64,000 nucleotides of DNA, taken from NCBI GenBank assembly GCA_036399055.1, contig DASWNX010000029.1, positions 186,001 through 250,000 on the forward strand. Direction: 5' to 3'. Positions 18,217 to 26,186 of the stretch are shown piece by piece. A program made the position numbers and the translations under genes. The notes under the pieces were generated by a model. The model worked only from the letters and a program-made list of their open reading frames with translations, did no database searches and was not told the origin of the DNA. The stretch comes from Jatrophihabitans sp. (GTDB lineage Bacteria; Actinomycetota; Actinomycetes; Mycobacteriales; Jatrophihabitantaceae). Numbering within the stretch: position 1 is the first letter of the stretch; every line of letters starts with the position of its first letter.

Positions 18217-19605
18217 TCAGCAGCTCACCGGAGGCAGATCGCTCACCGAGACGATGCTCAGCCCGCTCGCGCCCGACGCCGCGCCCGCCTCATGAGAGCC
18301 GGTTCCGAAGACGACCTGGTCCCCCACCACCGCCTGCAACACCTGGCCCGCGGGCAGTGCGACAGGCGTGCCGGTACGCAGGTCCAGCAGGCCCGCCGCA
18401 CCGTTCACCACGGCGTCGGTGAACGGGTAGACCGCGGGACGGATGCCGGCTGTGTAGATCGCTGGAGCAGTGAAATCACCGGTCTGTCGGATCAACGGCT
18501 CGTGGTTCACTCCGGCGCCGCCCACGACCAGGTTGGAATAGCCGATCGATCTGTCCTCATAGCGCAACCACGACAGTTTGCTGACGCCGTCGAAGCCGAA
18601 GTTGCCACCGCCTCTGGCGGCGTCCAACTGAGCCTTGGTCAGCGGCGCGCCGGCGCCGTTGCCGAGGGTGCGAGTGGCGTCTGTGCTCTGTTCGTAAATC
18701 AGCGCCACACCACTGCCGTAGGAGATCAGTCCGGTGGCGTCCACGGCTCGAACCGAACCGGCAGCCGAGCGCCGAGCGAGATCCCAGGACTCCAGCGTGG
18801 TGATCTTGGGCTTGTTGGAGACCGTGGCCAGCCAGTACACCTTGCCTGCCGCGATGACCGGCGCTCCCATGACGACCTTGCCCTGCTGTTCTGCGTTCTC
18901 GGCCAGGGTGCGGGTGACGCCGGTGCCGCGTTCGTAGAGCATCACCTTGTAGCTGTAGCTGAGGTTCTGCGGACGCGCGACGGCGAAGGCGACCCAGTCG
19001 GCCGTGATCGCACCGGTCGGATCCGCCTGGGGGAAGTCGCTGCTGCTCGCCGGGGTGTAGATGTCTTTACCGGTGCTGCCGTGGAACAGCGCGAGCACGA
19101 GGTCGGAGTAGATCTGCGAGGTCCGGTCCGCCGGCTCATTGCCCTGGATGGCGAGGTAGTCGCCGGTGCCGCCATTGGCGCTGACCACCGCGTTGAGGCT
19201 CTTGTCCACCGGATACGCCCCGGCGTCGATCGCCTGCCGCCAGCTGGGCGGCGCCGCGACCACGCACGACGGGTTCGCCCTATTTCCCGCGGCGCTATCT
19301 CCGCTGCTAATCCCAGCCCCGCTGCTAATCCCAGCCCCGCTGTTTGAGCCTTGTCCCCCGCCGGACAGGCCTGCTTGAATTCCCACGACAGTGCCGACGA
19401 TCGCGGCGAACACCACCACTGCCGCCGCCAGCAGTCCGAGGTTCTCACGTAGCGTGCCGAACCTGGCCGACTTCGGAGCTACCGCGGTCCGGTCGCTGTG
19501 ATGGGAGTCCAGGTCGACCCGCCGGGCATGGGTGACGGTGGCCGCCCGTTGCTGAAAGAGCTCGGTCAGCCGGCGCTCCAGGTCATCGCCGTGAGGGGCG
19601 TTCAT
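18217..19605 (-). CDS. Membrane-anchored hypothetical protein partnered with a SigE-type sigma factor
   Basis: This 462-residue protein has a short cytoplasmic N-terminus (about 1-50, with LERRLTELFQQRAATV), one membrane segment (about 54-78) and a large outer domain of repeated beta-strand type that may be a propeller. It overlaps the upstream sigma factor gene by 4 bases (ATGA), so the two are co-translated. The layout is that of a membrane anti-sigma factor or sensor, but no classical anti-sigma zinc motif is visible, so the role is inferred from context. A GAGISS hexapeptide is repeated in the linker after the membrane segment. Confidence 0.65.
   Translation of the reverse strand: MNAPHGDDLERRLTELFQQRAATVTHARRVDLDSHHSDRTAVAPKSARFGTLRENLGLLAAAVVVFAAIVGTVVGIQAGLSGGGQGSNSGAGISSGAGISSGDSAAGNRANPSCVVAAPPSWRQAIDAGAYPVDKSLNAVVSANGGTGDYLAIQGNEPADRTSQIYSDLVLALFHGSTGKDIYTPASSSDFPQADPTGAITADWVAFAVARPQNLSYSYKVMLYERGTGVTRTLAENAEQQGKVVMGAPVIAAGKVYWLATVSNKPKITTLESWDLARRSAAGSVRAVDATGLISYGSGVALIYEQSTDATRTLGNGAGAPLTKAQLDAARGGGNFGFDGVSKLSWLRYEDRSIGYSNLVVGGAGVNHEPLIRQTGDFTAPAIYTAGIRPAVYPFTDAVVNGAAGLLDLRTGTPVALPAGQVLQAVVGDQVVFGTGSHEAGAASGASGLSIVSVSDLPPVSC
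19303..19338 (-). repeat. 18-bp in-frame tandem repeat (2 units)
   Basis: Two identical 18-bp units (plus strand GCTGCTAATCCCAGCCCC), encoding the hexapeptide GAGISS twice on the minus strand, lie in the low-complexity linker just outside the membrane segment. The start of a third unit is visible. Confidence 0.9.
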
Positions 19606-20222
19606 CGGCTCGTCCCGTCGTCGGAGGGGCTCAGCAGGAAGACGGTGCCCGAGGTCCGCAGGTCGGCCAGCGCCCGCGAGGCCAGGCTGCGGACGGTCCC
19701 CCGCCGGCAGCCGAGCGTCCCGGCGATCTCAGCGTCGTCGTAACCGAGGTAGTAGCGCATCACCAGCACCACCCGTTGTCGGTGCGGCAACCCGGCCAGC
19801 AGCTGCCACAGCTCGTCGCCGGACCCCGGGTCCAGGTCGTGGACCGGACGGTCCACATCGGTGGCGGTGAGCAGTTCGGTGCTGGACCGGCGCCGCGACC
19901 AGCTGATGTTGGCGTTGACGATCGCCCGCCGGGCGTAGGCCACGGGCTGCTCGATCTCCAGCCGGTCGCCGAAGCGCCGATGCATGGCCAGCATCACGTC
20001 CTGGACGAGGTCATCGGCCCGGTCGCGGTCGCCGCTGACGAGGTAGGCGAACCGGGTCAGGCCCAAGCCATGCCGGCGCGCGAAGTCGCCCAGGCTCTGA
20101 CCTCTTGCGGTCTCGAAGCCGATGTCGGGCACCGCCGCCTCCGCCCTGGACGTCGAGCGGGCGGCTGAGAGCCGGCCGCGCCGCAACCGCATCGCCGGAG
20201 AAGCGGCGATCTGTGTCGTCAT
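19602..20222 (-). CDS. SigE-family ECF RNA polymerase sigma factor
   Basis: This 206-residue extracytoplasmic-function sigma factor has region 2 in RFAYLVSGDRDRADDLVQDV through QPVAYARRAIVNANISWSRR, and region 4 as LPHRQRVVLVMRYYLGYDD and GCRRGTVRSLASRAL. The YLV-G-x-x-x-x-A-x-D-L-V-Q pattern is that of the actinobacterial SigE family, which often lacks a typical anti-sigma partner. It is co-translated with the membrane protein downstream. Confidence 0.92.
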   Translation of the reverse strand: MTTQIAASPAMRLRRGRLSAARSTSRAEAAVPDIGFETARGQSLGDFARRHGLGLTRFAYLVSGDRDRADDLVQDVMLAMHRRFGDRLEIEQPVAYARRAIVNANISWSRRRSSTELLTATDVDRPVHDLDPGSGDELWQLLAGLPHRQRVVLVMRYYLGYDDAEIAGTLGCRRGTVRSLASRALADLRTSGTVFLLSPSDDGTSR

Positions 20223-20451
20223 GCCCTTCTAACGTGCGCTGAAACGGAACTGTTGCACATTGGGGTGGGTTTGCGCGCGGGTCGGTCGGTTTGGGGGCAC
20301 GCCCCGGAGGGTGAGTGGCAAGGAGCTGGCCGAATCTATCCGAATTACCTTGTCATGGAGTAGAAGTGAAGTGCCGCCGCTGGGCTTGGCCCGCTGCCTG
20401 GAATCCGGCAGGCAGGTGGGAGAACCGGGGTGGCCGGAGGATGATGCAAGG

Positions 20452-21744
20452 GTGGACGAACGCGACGCCGAGTCGGACACGGTGCATTGGCTCGACCTGG
20501 GGAGCGATCTAGACCCGAACAGCGGCCGTCGTCGCCCTCGACGCTGGCGGTGGTGGGGCGCGCTGGCCGTCGCGATGGTGGCGGCGCTGCTGCTGATCCG
20601 GACCCAGGATGGCGCCCAGCTGCTGACCGGCGCCGACCGGCCGTCGGCCGGGGCGGCCATCGTCGCTCCGGCCATCTCGCATTCCGCCTCGCCCGCCGGG
20701 CCGTCGCCGGCGTCGCCCTCCGGAAGCACAGGTCCACTGGGGGCGCCGCAGCCGGGCGCGGCAACGGCCGATTCCACGGCGGGGCCGGCAACCGTGGATG
20801 CGAGCACGGTGGCGGTCACCGAACTGGGCCGGCCGTTGCTCGCCGTCCCCGCTGACTGGGAGCTGTTCGGGCAAGGTCCGGGCGTCGTGGTGCGGATGGA
20901 GCTTGCGGCCGGCCGGATCACCCGCACCAAGGTTCCGCTGTTGGGCAGTGCCAGCCCGATCTTCTTCGTGGTCGGGCAGGACCGGGCGATCGTCCATCCG
21001 ATGGACTGGGTCCCCGGTTATGTCGTGCACGACGGAAAGCCGGCCACTCGACCGCCTCCGGCTCTCAACCAGGCCGTCGCAATGCTGCCCGGGCCGGATC
21101 AGCGGCACCTGTGGGCAGAGACCCGGGCCGGCACCGGATCGGCGTTGACGCTGCTCACCCTGGACGGCCGCCCGGCCGGCGTCCAGATTCCCATACCTCA
21201 GGACGCGACCGTCCAGGCCTCAGACCGGGCGGGCAACGTCCTGATGTTCGGGATCGGCGGCATGTACGACGCCCGGCCGGACGGCATGCACCGGATCACC
21301 AGCGGAACGCTGCTGGCGGTCGGCCCCACCCACTGGCTCGCGCGGGAATGCGATGAGCGCTACCACTGCGCCGGCGTGGTGATCGACCGCGCCAGCGGCA
21401 CGCGACGCGCTCTGAGGACCCCGCTGGACTCTTACGAGCAGACCGCCGGCGCCGTCTCACCGGACGGCAGGATGGCCGCGTTGCTGCAACCCAACGGCGT
21501 GGGCGGCAGCAACGTTCATCTGATCGACCTGGCCAACGACGCCGACCGGGTGACCGGCGTGACGACCAACTCGAATCAGACCCTGGGAGGCCGCGCCTTC
21601 GTCTGGTCACCGGACAGCCGCTGGCTGTTCGTGACCAACGGCGCCGGCCAGGTGCGGGCGCTGAACCGGGCCGGTTGGTCGGTCACGCTCGATGTCCGAG
21701 TGGGCCGGATTGAACAACTCGCCCTGCGGGCCGCGTCGCGCTGA
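20452..21744 (+). CDS. Membrane-anchored hypothetical protein with outer beta-propeller-like domain
   Basis: This 430-residue protein has an acidic cytoplasmic tail (about 1-25), a basic stretch RRRPRRWRWW, one membrane segment (WWGALAVAMVAALLLIRTQ, about 32-50), a Ser/Pro/Ala-rich linker and a large outer domain with repeated strand patterns (FVWSPDSRWLFVTNG near the end) resembling WD40/TolB-like propellers. The start was set at GTG 20,452, as upstream codons look non-coding. It is divergent from the sigma factor operon and resembles its membrane partner in design, so it may belong to the same regulon. Confidence 0.65.
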   Translation: MDERDAESDTVHWLDLGSDLDPNSGRRRPRRWRWWGALAVAMVAALLLIRTQDGAQLLTGADRPSAGAAIVAPAISHSASPAGPSPASPSGSTGPLGAPQPGAATADSTAGPATVDASTVAVTELGRPLLAVPADWELFGQGPGVVVRMELAAGRITRTKVPLLGSASPIFFVVGQDRAIVHPMDWVPGYVVHDGKPATRPPPALNQAVAMLPGPDQRHLWAETRAGTGSALTLLTLDGRPAGVQIPIPQDATVQASDRAGNVLMFGIGGMYDARPDGMHRITSGTLLAVGPTHWLARECDERYHCAGVVIDRASGTRRALRTPLDSYEQTAGAVSPDGRMAALLQPNGVGGSNVHLIDLANDADRVTGVTTNSNQTLGGRAFVWSPDSRWLFVTNGAGQVRALNRAGWSVTLDVRVGRIEQLALRAASR

Positions 21745-21850
21745 GGCTCATCTCGCCGACGGGTCGCGTCGCGCTGAGGCTCGTCTTGCCTGAGGTTCGT
21801 GGTGCGCCCCTGCTGCCGCGTCCTCGGCTCGCGAGGGACTCGTGGGCCGG

Positions 21851-22681
21851 TCAACTGAGCGTGGTGTCGGCGTAGCAGGCCATCGCGTCACGGTAGAACT
21901 CGGCCAGCCCGTCGGCGATCCGGTCGTAGGTGGCTTTGAAGCGCTCGTCCTCGACGTACATCCGGCCCAGGTTCGTGAACGCGGCGGCGTCCGGAGTCCA
22001 GAACCGGCAGACAGCCTGGTAGGCGGCGTCGACCTCGGCCTGCACGTCGGCGTCCTCGACCGGCGTGCCGGCGGCCATCAGCTCCGCCATCCGGATCATG
22101 GCCGCCGTCATCTCACGCTGCATCCGCTCGATGTCCTGCGGTGTCAGGGTCGCGGTGAACCTGGCCGACTGCTCCCATTCCTGTGGCCAGCGCTGGCGTG
22201 CCTCCTGCTCATAAGCCGACGGGTCGAATCCCTCGAACAGGTTCTCCGGCCGGTTGATCTCGGTCATCGCGGTTCTTGCCTCCACATCGGTTCTCGCTTG
22301 GGCATCGGCACTTGCGTGCGCATCGGTTCTTGCCTGCGCATCGGCACTTGCCTGCGCATCCAGTTGGTCAATGGTCCGGGCGACGGTGCGGGCGAGCACC
22401 CCGAGCCGGTCCCGCTCGCGCAGCAACCGCTGGTGGTGCTCGCGGAGCGCCTGCACCTGGTCGAGCTGGCTGTCGAGAATGCCGGCGATCTCGGCCAGCC
22501 CCAGGCCCAGCTCGCGCAGCAGCAGGATCTGCTGCAGCCGCAGCAGCTCGGCCTGCTCGTAGTGGCGGTAGCCGTTGGCGCCGATATGCGACGGCGGCAG
22601 CAGGCCGATCTCGTCGTAATGCCGCAGCGCCCGCGAGCTGACCCCCGACATCCGGGCCACCTCGACGATCGACCAGGACAC
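21851..22681 (-). CDS. MerR-family regulator with TipAS effector domain
   Basis: This 276-residue TipA-like activator has a winged helix-turn-helix (SWSIVEVARMSGVSSRALRH, then YDEIGLLPPS), a dimerisation coiled coil with LLRERDRLGVLARTVARTIDQL, and a C-terminal TipAS domain with RWPQEWEQS and a long helical ligand-binding part. TipAS domains bind thiopeptides and other drugs covalently or tightly. The GTG at 22,681 was chosen because it gives the standard MerR N-terminus and has a GAGGGGG site upstream. ATGs at 22,702 or 22,738 are alternatives. The linker between the domains carries an 18-bp tandem repeat. A MerR-type promoter lies upstream. Confidence 0.9.
   Translation of the reverse strand: MSWSIVEVARMSGVSSRALRHYDEIGLLPPSHIGANGYRHYEQAELLRLQQILLLRELGLGLAEIAGILDSQLDQVQALREHHQRLLRERDRLGVLARTVARTIDQLDAQASADAQARTDAHASADAQARTDVEARTAMTEINRPENLFEGFDPSAYEQEARQRWPQEWEQSARFTATLTPQDIERMQREMTAAMIRMAELMAAGTPVEDADVQAEVDAAYQAVCRFWTPDAAAFTNLGRMYVEDERFKATYDRIADGLAEFYRDAMACYADTTLS
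22285..22356 (-). repeat. 18-bp tandem repeat (4 units plus degenerate flanks)
   Basis: Four 18-bp units in perfect register, all starting CATCGG on the plus strand and alternating between two variants, with one degenerate unit at 22,267-22,284. They encode alternating hexapeptides of the AxARTD / AxASAD type in the linker of the MerR/TipAS regulator. Confidence 0.9.
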
Positions 22682-22766
22682 GCCGCCGCCCCCTCTTCTC
22701 ATCGCACTCGTGCCGTCAGCTGCTCGTGGGCTGATCATGAGCCCGCTGACGAGCAGCTCACCAGCG

Positions 22767-22797
22767 ACGGTAGAGGTTGACGTCGCGGCAAGGTCAA
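22767..22797 (-). promoter_or_regulatory. MerR-type promoter with 19-bp spacer
   Basis: On the minus strand TTGACC (22,792-22,797) and TACCGT (22,767-22,772) are separated by 19 bp, the overlong spacing typical of MerR-activated promoters. The inverted repeat TTGAC...GTCAA (22,777-22,797) lies over the -35 and spacer, as expected for the regulator's own binding site. This supports autoregulation of the TipA-like gene. Confidence 0.6.
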
Positions 22798-22804
22798 GCG
22801 CTGT

Positions 22805-25126
22805 TCAACCGGCCGACCTGGCGGCACGGACGACCGGAACCAGCCGGCCATCCTGATTGACCACCGCGATGTCGCCCTGCTGGTCGGTGCGGGCCACCGG
22901 CACCCCGAGGCGGGCCAGCTCGGCCAGCAGCAGCGGGGACGGGTGACCGTAGCCGTTGTCGACCCCGGCCGAGATCAACGCCAGGCGGGCGTGGGCCGCC
23001 TGCAGGAACGCCGGGTCGGAGTACGCGCTGCCGTGGTGCGGCGCTTTGAGGATGTCGGCGCGCAGGTCCACGCCGGCGCTGAGCAGTTCGTCCTGAGCCT
23101 CGATCTCGGCGTCGCCGGGCAGCAGGATCCGCACGCCCGCCACCGTCGCCCGCAGCACCACCGAGGAGTTGTTCGGGTCCGAGCGCGAGCCGAGGAACAC
23201 GTGGCTCGGGCCGAGCACGTCGAGGCGGCTCTGACCGGCGTCGACGCGCTGGCCGGCGACGGCGGGCTCGAGCCGTAACCGGTGGCCGGCCAGCGCCGAC
23301 AGCACCAGCCGGTGACCGCCGTCCGGCTCGGGCAGCGGTGAGCTGAGCACCCGGCCGACCTGACGCTGGTGCAGCACCCCTGACAGGCCGCCGACGTGGT
23401 CGAGATGGTCATGGCTGAGCACCAGCACCGGAATCCGGTTCACCCCCAACTCGCGCAGGCAGCGGTCCACCGCCACCGGGTCGGGACCGGCGTCGATGAC
23501 CACCCCGCTGCCCGGTCCCGCGTTGAGCACCAGCGCGTCGCCCTGACCCACGTCGCAGGCGACCACGACCCAGCCGGGCGGTGGCCAGCCCACCAGCACC
23601 GCCCGGCCCGGGATCTGGATCAGCACCCCGAGCACGGTCGCGATTCCCACCAGCACCCTGGCGGCCGGCCGGCGGCAGAGCAGCACCACCACGGCGCTCA
23701 GCGCGGCGAGCAGCAACCCGCCGCGGACGCCGGCCGGCCAGGGCAGCGAGGCGCCCGACAGCGACCCGAAGCACTCCGCCACCCAGACCAGCCACCGGCA
23801 CGGCCAGCCGGCCAGCTGCGCGAGCAGCGCCGCCAGCGGCATCCACACCACCGAGCTGAGCGCCGCCAGCAATCCGAGGAGGGTCGCGGCCGCGACCACC
23901 GGCTCGGCGAGCACGTTCGCCGGGATGGCCACCAGGCTTACCCGGCCGCTGATGCCGGCGACGATCGGCACCGTGGCCAGGTGGGCCGCGGCGGCGACCG
24001 CCAGCGCTTCAGCCAGCCCGGCCGGCACCCGCCGACGGCGCAACGCCTGGGTCCAGCCCGGTGCCAGCAGCAGCAACGCCGCCGTCGCGACGACCGAGAG
24101 CGCGAAGCCGAAGTCGACCGCCAGGCCCGGCTGCCACAGCAGCAGCCCGAAGACTGTCGCGCCCAGCACCGGCAAGGCCGCGCGCTGGCGCCCGGTGGCC
24201 AGCGCGAGAAGGGCGATGCCCGCCATCACCGCCGCCCGGAGCACGCTCGGCGAGGGCCGCGCGAGCACCACGAAGCCGATGAGCACCACCATGCTGACCA
24301 GCGCGATCATCGTCGGCGAGGCCCGCAGCCGCCTCAGCAGCAACGCCACCGCGCCGATCGTCAGCGACAGGTTGGTTCCGCTGACCGCGGTCAGGTGCGA
24401 GAGCCCGGCCACCCGGAACCGCTCTTCCAGCACCGGATCGAGTTCGCTGGTGTCACCCTCGACTAGGCCGGGCAGCAGCCCACGGGGCAGCGGCGGCAGC
24501 CCGGCCGCCGCCTGTCGCAGGCCCGAGCGCACTTCACCGGCGCCGCGTTGCCACCAGGGCGGGCGGCCGAGCAGCTCAGGCTCCGAACGCGCCAGGACGG
24601 TGGCCGTCAGCAGGTTGTCCGACAACGGCGGGCTCAACCGGCCGCTCAACCGGACCCGTTGACCGGGCAGCACTCCCCGCCAGGCGTCGGAGGGCCCCAG
24701 CACCAGCACCGAGCCCGACAGCGTGGCGCGCCGGCCGTCGACCGTGATCGCCCGCAGCCGGGCGTCGACGGCCATCCGCGGCGAGCCGGCGGCGCCGACG
24801 GAACCCAACGGCCGTGGATCGCCGCGCACCTCGAGCTCGGCGCTGACCTCCACTGCGGCACGGGCCAGCCTGGCCAGCTCACCGTCATGGGCGGCATGCA
24901 GCCGGGCGGCCAGCGGTGCGAGCAGCGCGCTGGAGCAGCAGGCGGCGAACGCCCCGATGAGCAGCACCGGCCGCCAACGGGCGGCGAAGGCCAGCAGCGC
25001 CGCGGCCAGCGCCGCTGCCAGGGCCGCCAGGGCGACCGCGCCGGCGCCGTGCCCCAGCGCCCAGAGCACCGCCGCCCAGCCGGCCAGGGCGCCGAGCCCC
25101 AGCCGCAGGTCGATCGGCTCGCTCAT
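22805..25126 (-). CDS. comEC: ComEC/Rec2 DNA-uptake channel protein
   Basis: This 773-residue polytopic membrane protein is the inner-membrane channel for DNA uptake in competence. N-terminal membrane segments and an OB-like DUF4131 region (residues ~1-200) are followed by the competence domain (GLLPGLVEGDTSELD, FRVAGLSHLTAVSGTNLSL) with multiple helices. A C-terminal metallo-beta-lactamase-like domain starts near 510 and contains the metal motif LSHDHLDHVGG and GDAEIEAQDELL. It overlaps comEA by 4 bases. Whether the host is naturally competent cannot be told. The pair is widely kept in actinobacteria. Confidence 0.95.
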   Translation of the reverse strand: MSEPIDLRLGLGALAGWAAVLWALGHGAGAVALAALAAALAAALLAFAARWRPVLLIGAFAACCSSALLAPLAARLHAAHDGELARLARAAVEVSAELEVRGDPRPLGSVGAAGSPRMAVDARLRAITVDGRRATLSGSVLVLGPSDAWRGVLPGQRVRLSGRLSPPLSDNLLTATVLARSEPELLGRPPWWQRGAGEVRSGLRQAAAGLPPLPRGLLPGLVEGDTSELDPVLEERFRVAGLSHLTAVSGTNLSLTIGAVALLLRRLRASPTMIALVSMVVLIGFVVLARPSPSVLRAAVMAGIALLALATGRQRAALPVLGATVFGLLLWQPGLAVDFGFALSVVATAALLLLAPGWTQALRRRRVPAGLAEALAVAAAAHLATVPIVAGISGRVSLVAIPANVLAEPVVAAATLLGLLAALSSVVWMPLAALLAQLAGWPCRWLVWVAECFGSLSGASLPWPAGVRGGLLLAALSAVVVLLCRRPAARVLVGIATVLGVLIQIPGRAVLVGWPPPGWVVVACDVGQGDALVLNAGPGSGVVIDAGPDPVAVDRCLRELGVNRIPVLVLSHDHLDHVGGLSGVLHQRQVGRVLSSPLPEPDGGHRLVLSALAGHRLRLEPAVAGQRVDAGQSRLDVLGPSHVFLGSRSDPNNSSVVLRATVAGVRILLPGDAEIEAQDELLSAGVDLRADILKAPHHGSAYSDPAFLQAAHARLALISAGVDNGYGHPSPLLLAELARLGVPVARTDQQGDIAVVNQDGRLVPVVRAARSAG

Positions 25127-25992
25127 CTGAGGACCACCAGCGGCTTGAGGTCGGCGAACTTGCTGTCGCCGATCCCGGAGACGCTGTTCAACTGCTCGAC
25201 GGAGTCGAACCGGCCGTGCTCGGTGCGCCAGTCCACGATGCGCTGAGCCAGCACCGGCCCGACGCCGGGCAGGCTGTCGAGCTGGGCGAGGGTGGCCGAG
25301 TTGAGGTCGAGCGGGCCGTCACCCGCTGCCGGCCCACCCGCTGCCGGACCGCCGATGCCCGGACCGCCACCGGCCGGCGCGCCGCCACCGGCCGACGCGG
25401 CGCCGGTGTCGCCGTCTGCCGGCGTGGCCAGTCCGATCAGCAGTTGCTCGCCGTCGGCCAGCTTGCGGGCCTGGTTCACCAGTGCCGGGTCCACCCCGCT
25501 CAGCAGCCCGCCCGCCGCTCGCACCGCGTCATTCACCCGAGAGCCGGCCGGCAACCGGTAGACGCCGGGCTTGCGCACCTTGCCTGCCACGTCCACCACG
25601 ACCTGCGGCGAGCCGGTCACGGGCGCCGCCGGGCCGCTCCGGCCGGCCCGCGGGGACGTCAACGAGCCGCCCGGCGCCGGCGCCGACGAGGCGGCGCTGC
25701 TGGCCAACGAGCCCACCGGCGCCGAGTCGGCGGCCAGCATCGGGCGCGGGCGCGCCGCCAGCACCCAGCCGCCGGCCACCAGCACCGTCACCGCGGTGAC
25801 CACGGCCATCGCCAGCACTCCCCGGCCGCCGGGGTTGCACCGGGCGTCGCTCAGCGACGGGCCGCCGGGTTCCAGCGCGCCCAGCCGGGCCGCGACCGGG
25901 CTGCCCAGCAGCCGGCCGATCAATCCGCTGACCAGGCTGACCGCGCCAGCCAGCCCGGCCGTCACTCCGCGCCGCTCGTAGCCCCGTTGCAC
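25123..25992 (-). CDS. comEA: ComEA DNA-binding competence protein
   Basis: This 289-residue DNA receptor has a membrane segment near 58-80 and a low-complexity Ala/Gly/Pro linker. A SLBB-type domain follows (VVVDVAGKVRKPGVYRLPAG ... LLIGL, about 130-190), then a C-terminal helix-hairpin-helix pair (LNSATLAQLDSLPGVGPVLA and LNSVSGIGDSKFADLKPL, about 228-289) that binds double-stranded DNA. A Gly/Ala/Pro linker between SLBB and HhH contains a 15-bp repeat (PAAGG). The start codon is GTG. It is co-translated with comEC. Confidence 0.94.
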   Translation of the reverse strand: MQRGYERRGVTAGLAGAVSLVSGLIGRLLGSPVAARLGALEPGGPSLSDARCNPGGRGVLAMAVVTAVTVLVAGGWVLAARPRPMLAADSAPVGSLASSAASSAPAPGGSLTSPRAGRSGPAAPVTGSPQVVVDVAGKVRKPGVYRLPAGSRVNDAVRAAGGLLSGVDPALVNQARKLADGEQLLIGLATPADGDTGAASAGGGAPAGGGPGIGGPAAGGPAAGDGPLDLNSATLAQLDSLPGVGPVLAQRIVDWRTEHGRFDSVEQLNSVSGIGDSKFADLKPLVVLR

Positions 25993-26186
25993 CTGGACGA
26001 CGTTAGGGAGCCGGCTCTCCGAGATGCCGGCTCGCAGGCCGACTGTGGAGGACGTCGAACTCTGTGGACGACGCGCTCACACCATTATTCGATGCCAAGC
26101 GAGCGAACCGCCACCCCACCCGACAGAGCCCTCCTCGCTCTGGTGGGCGCGCCGGGAAAGCACCGCGCCGGGAAAAGCACCTAGTC

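Noticed and set aside
18427..19347. A plus-strand gene opposite the sigma-linked membrane protein
   Set aside because: It is antisense, Arg/Gly-rich and without motifs, and conflicts with the ATGA-coupled operon on the other strand.
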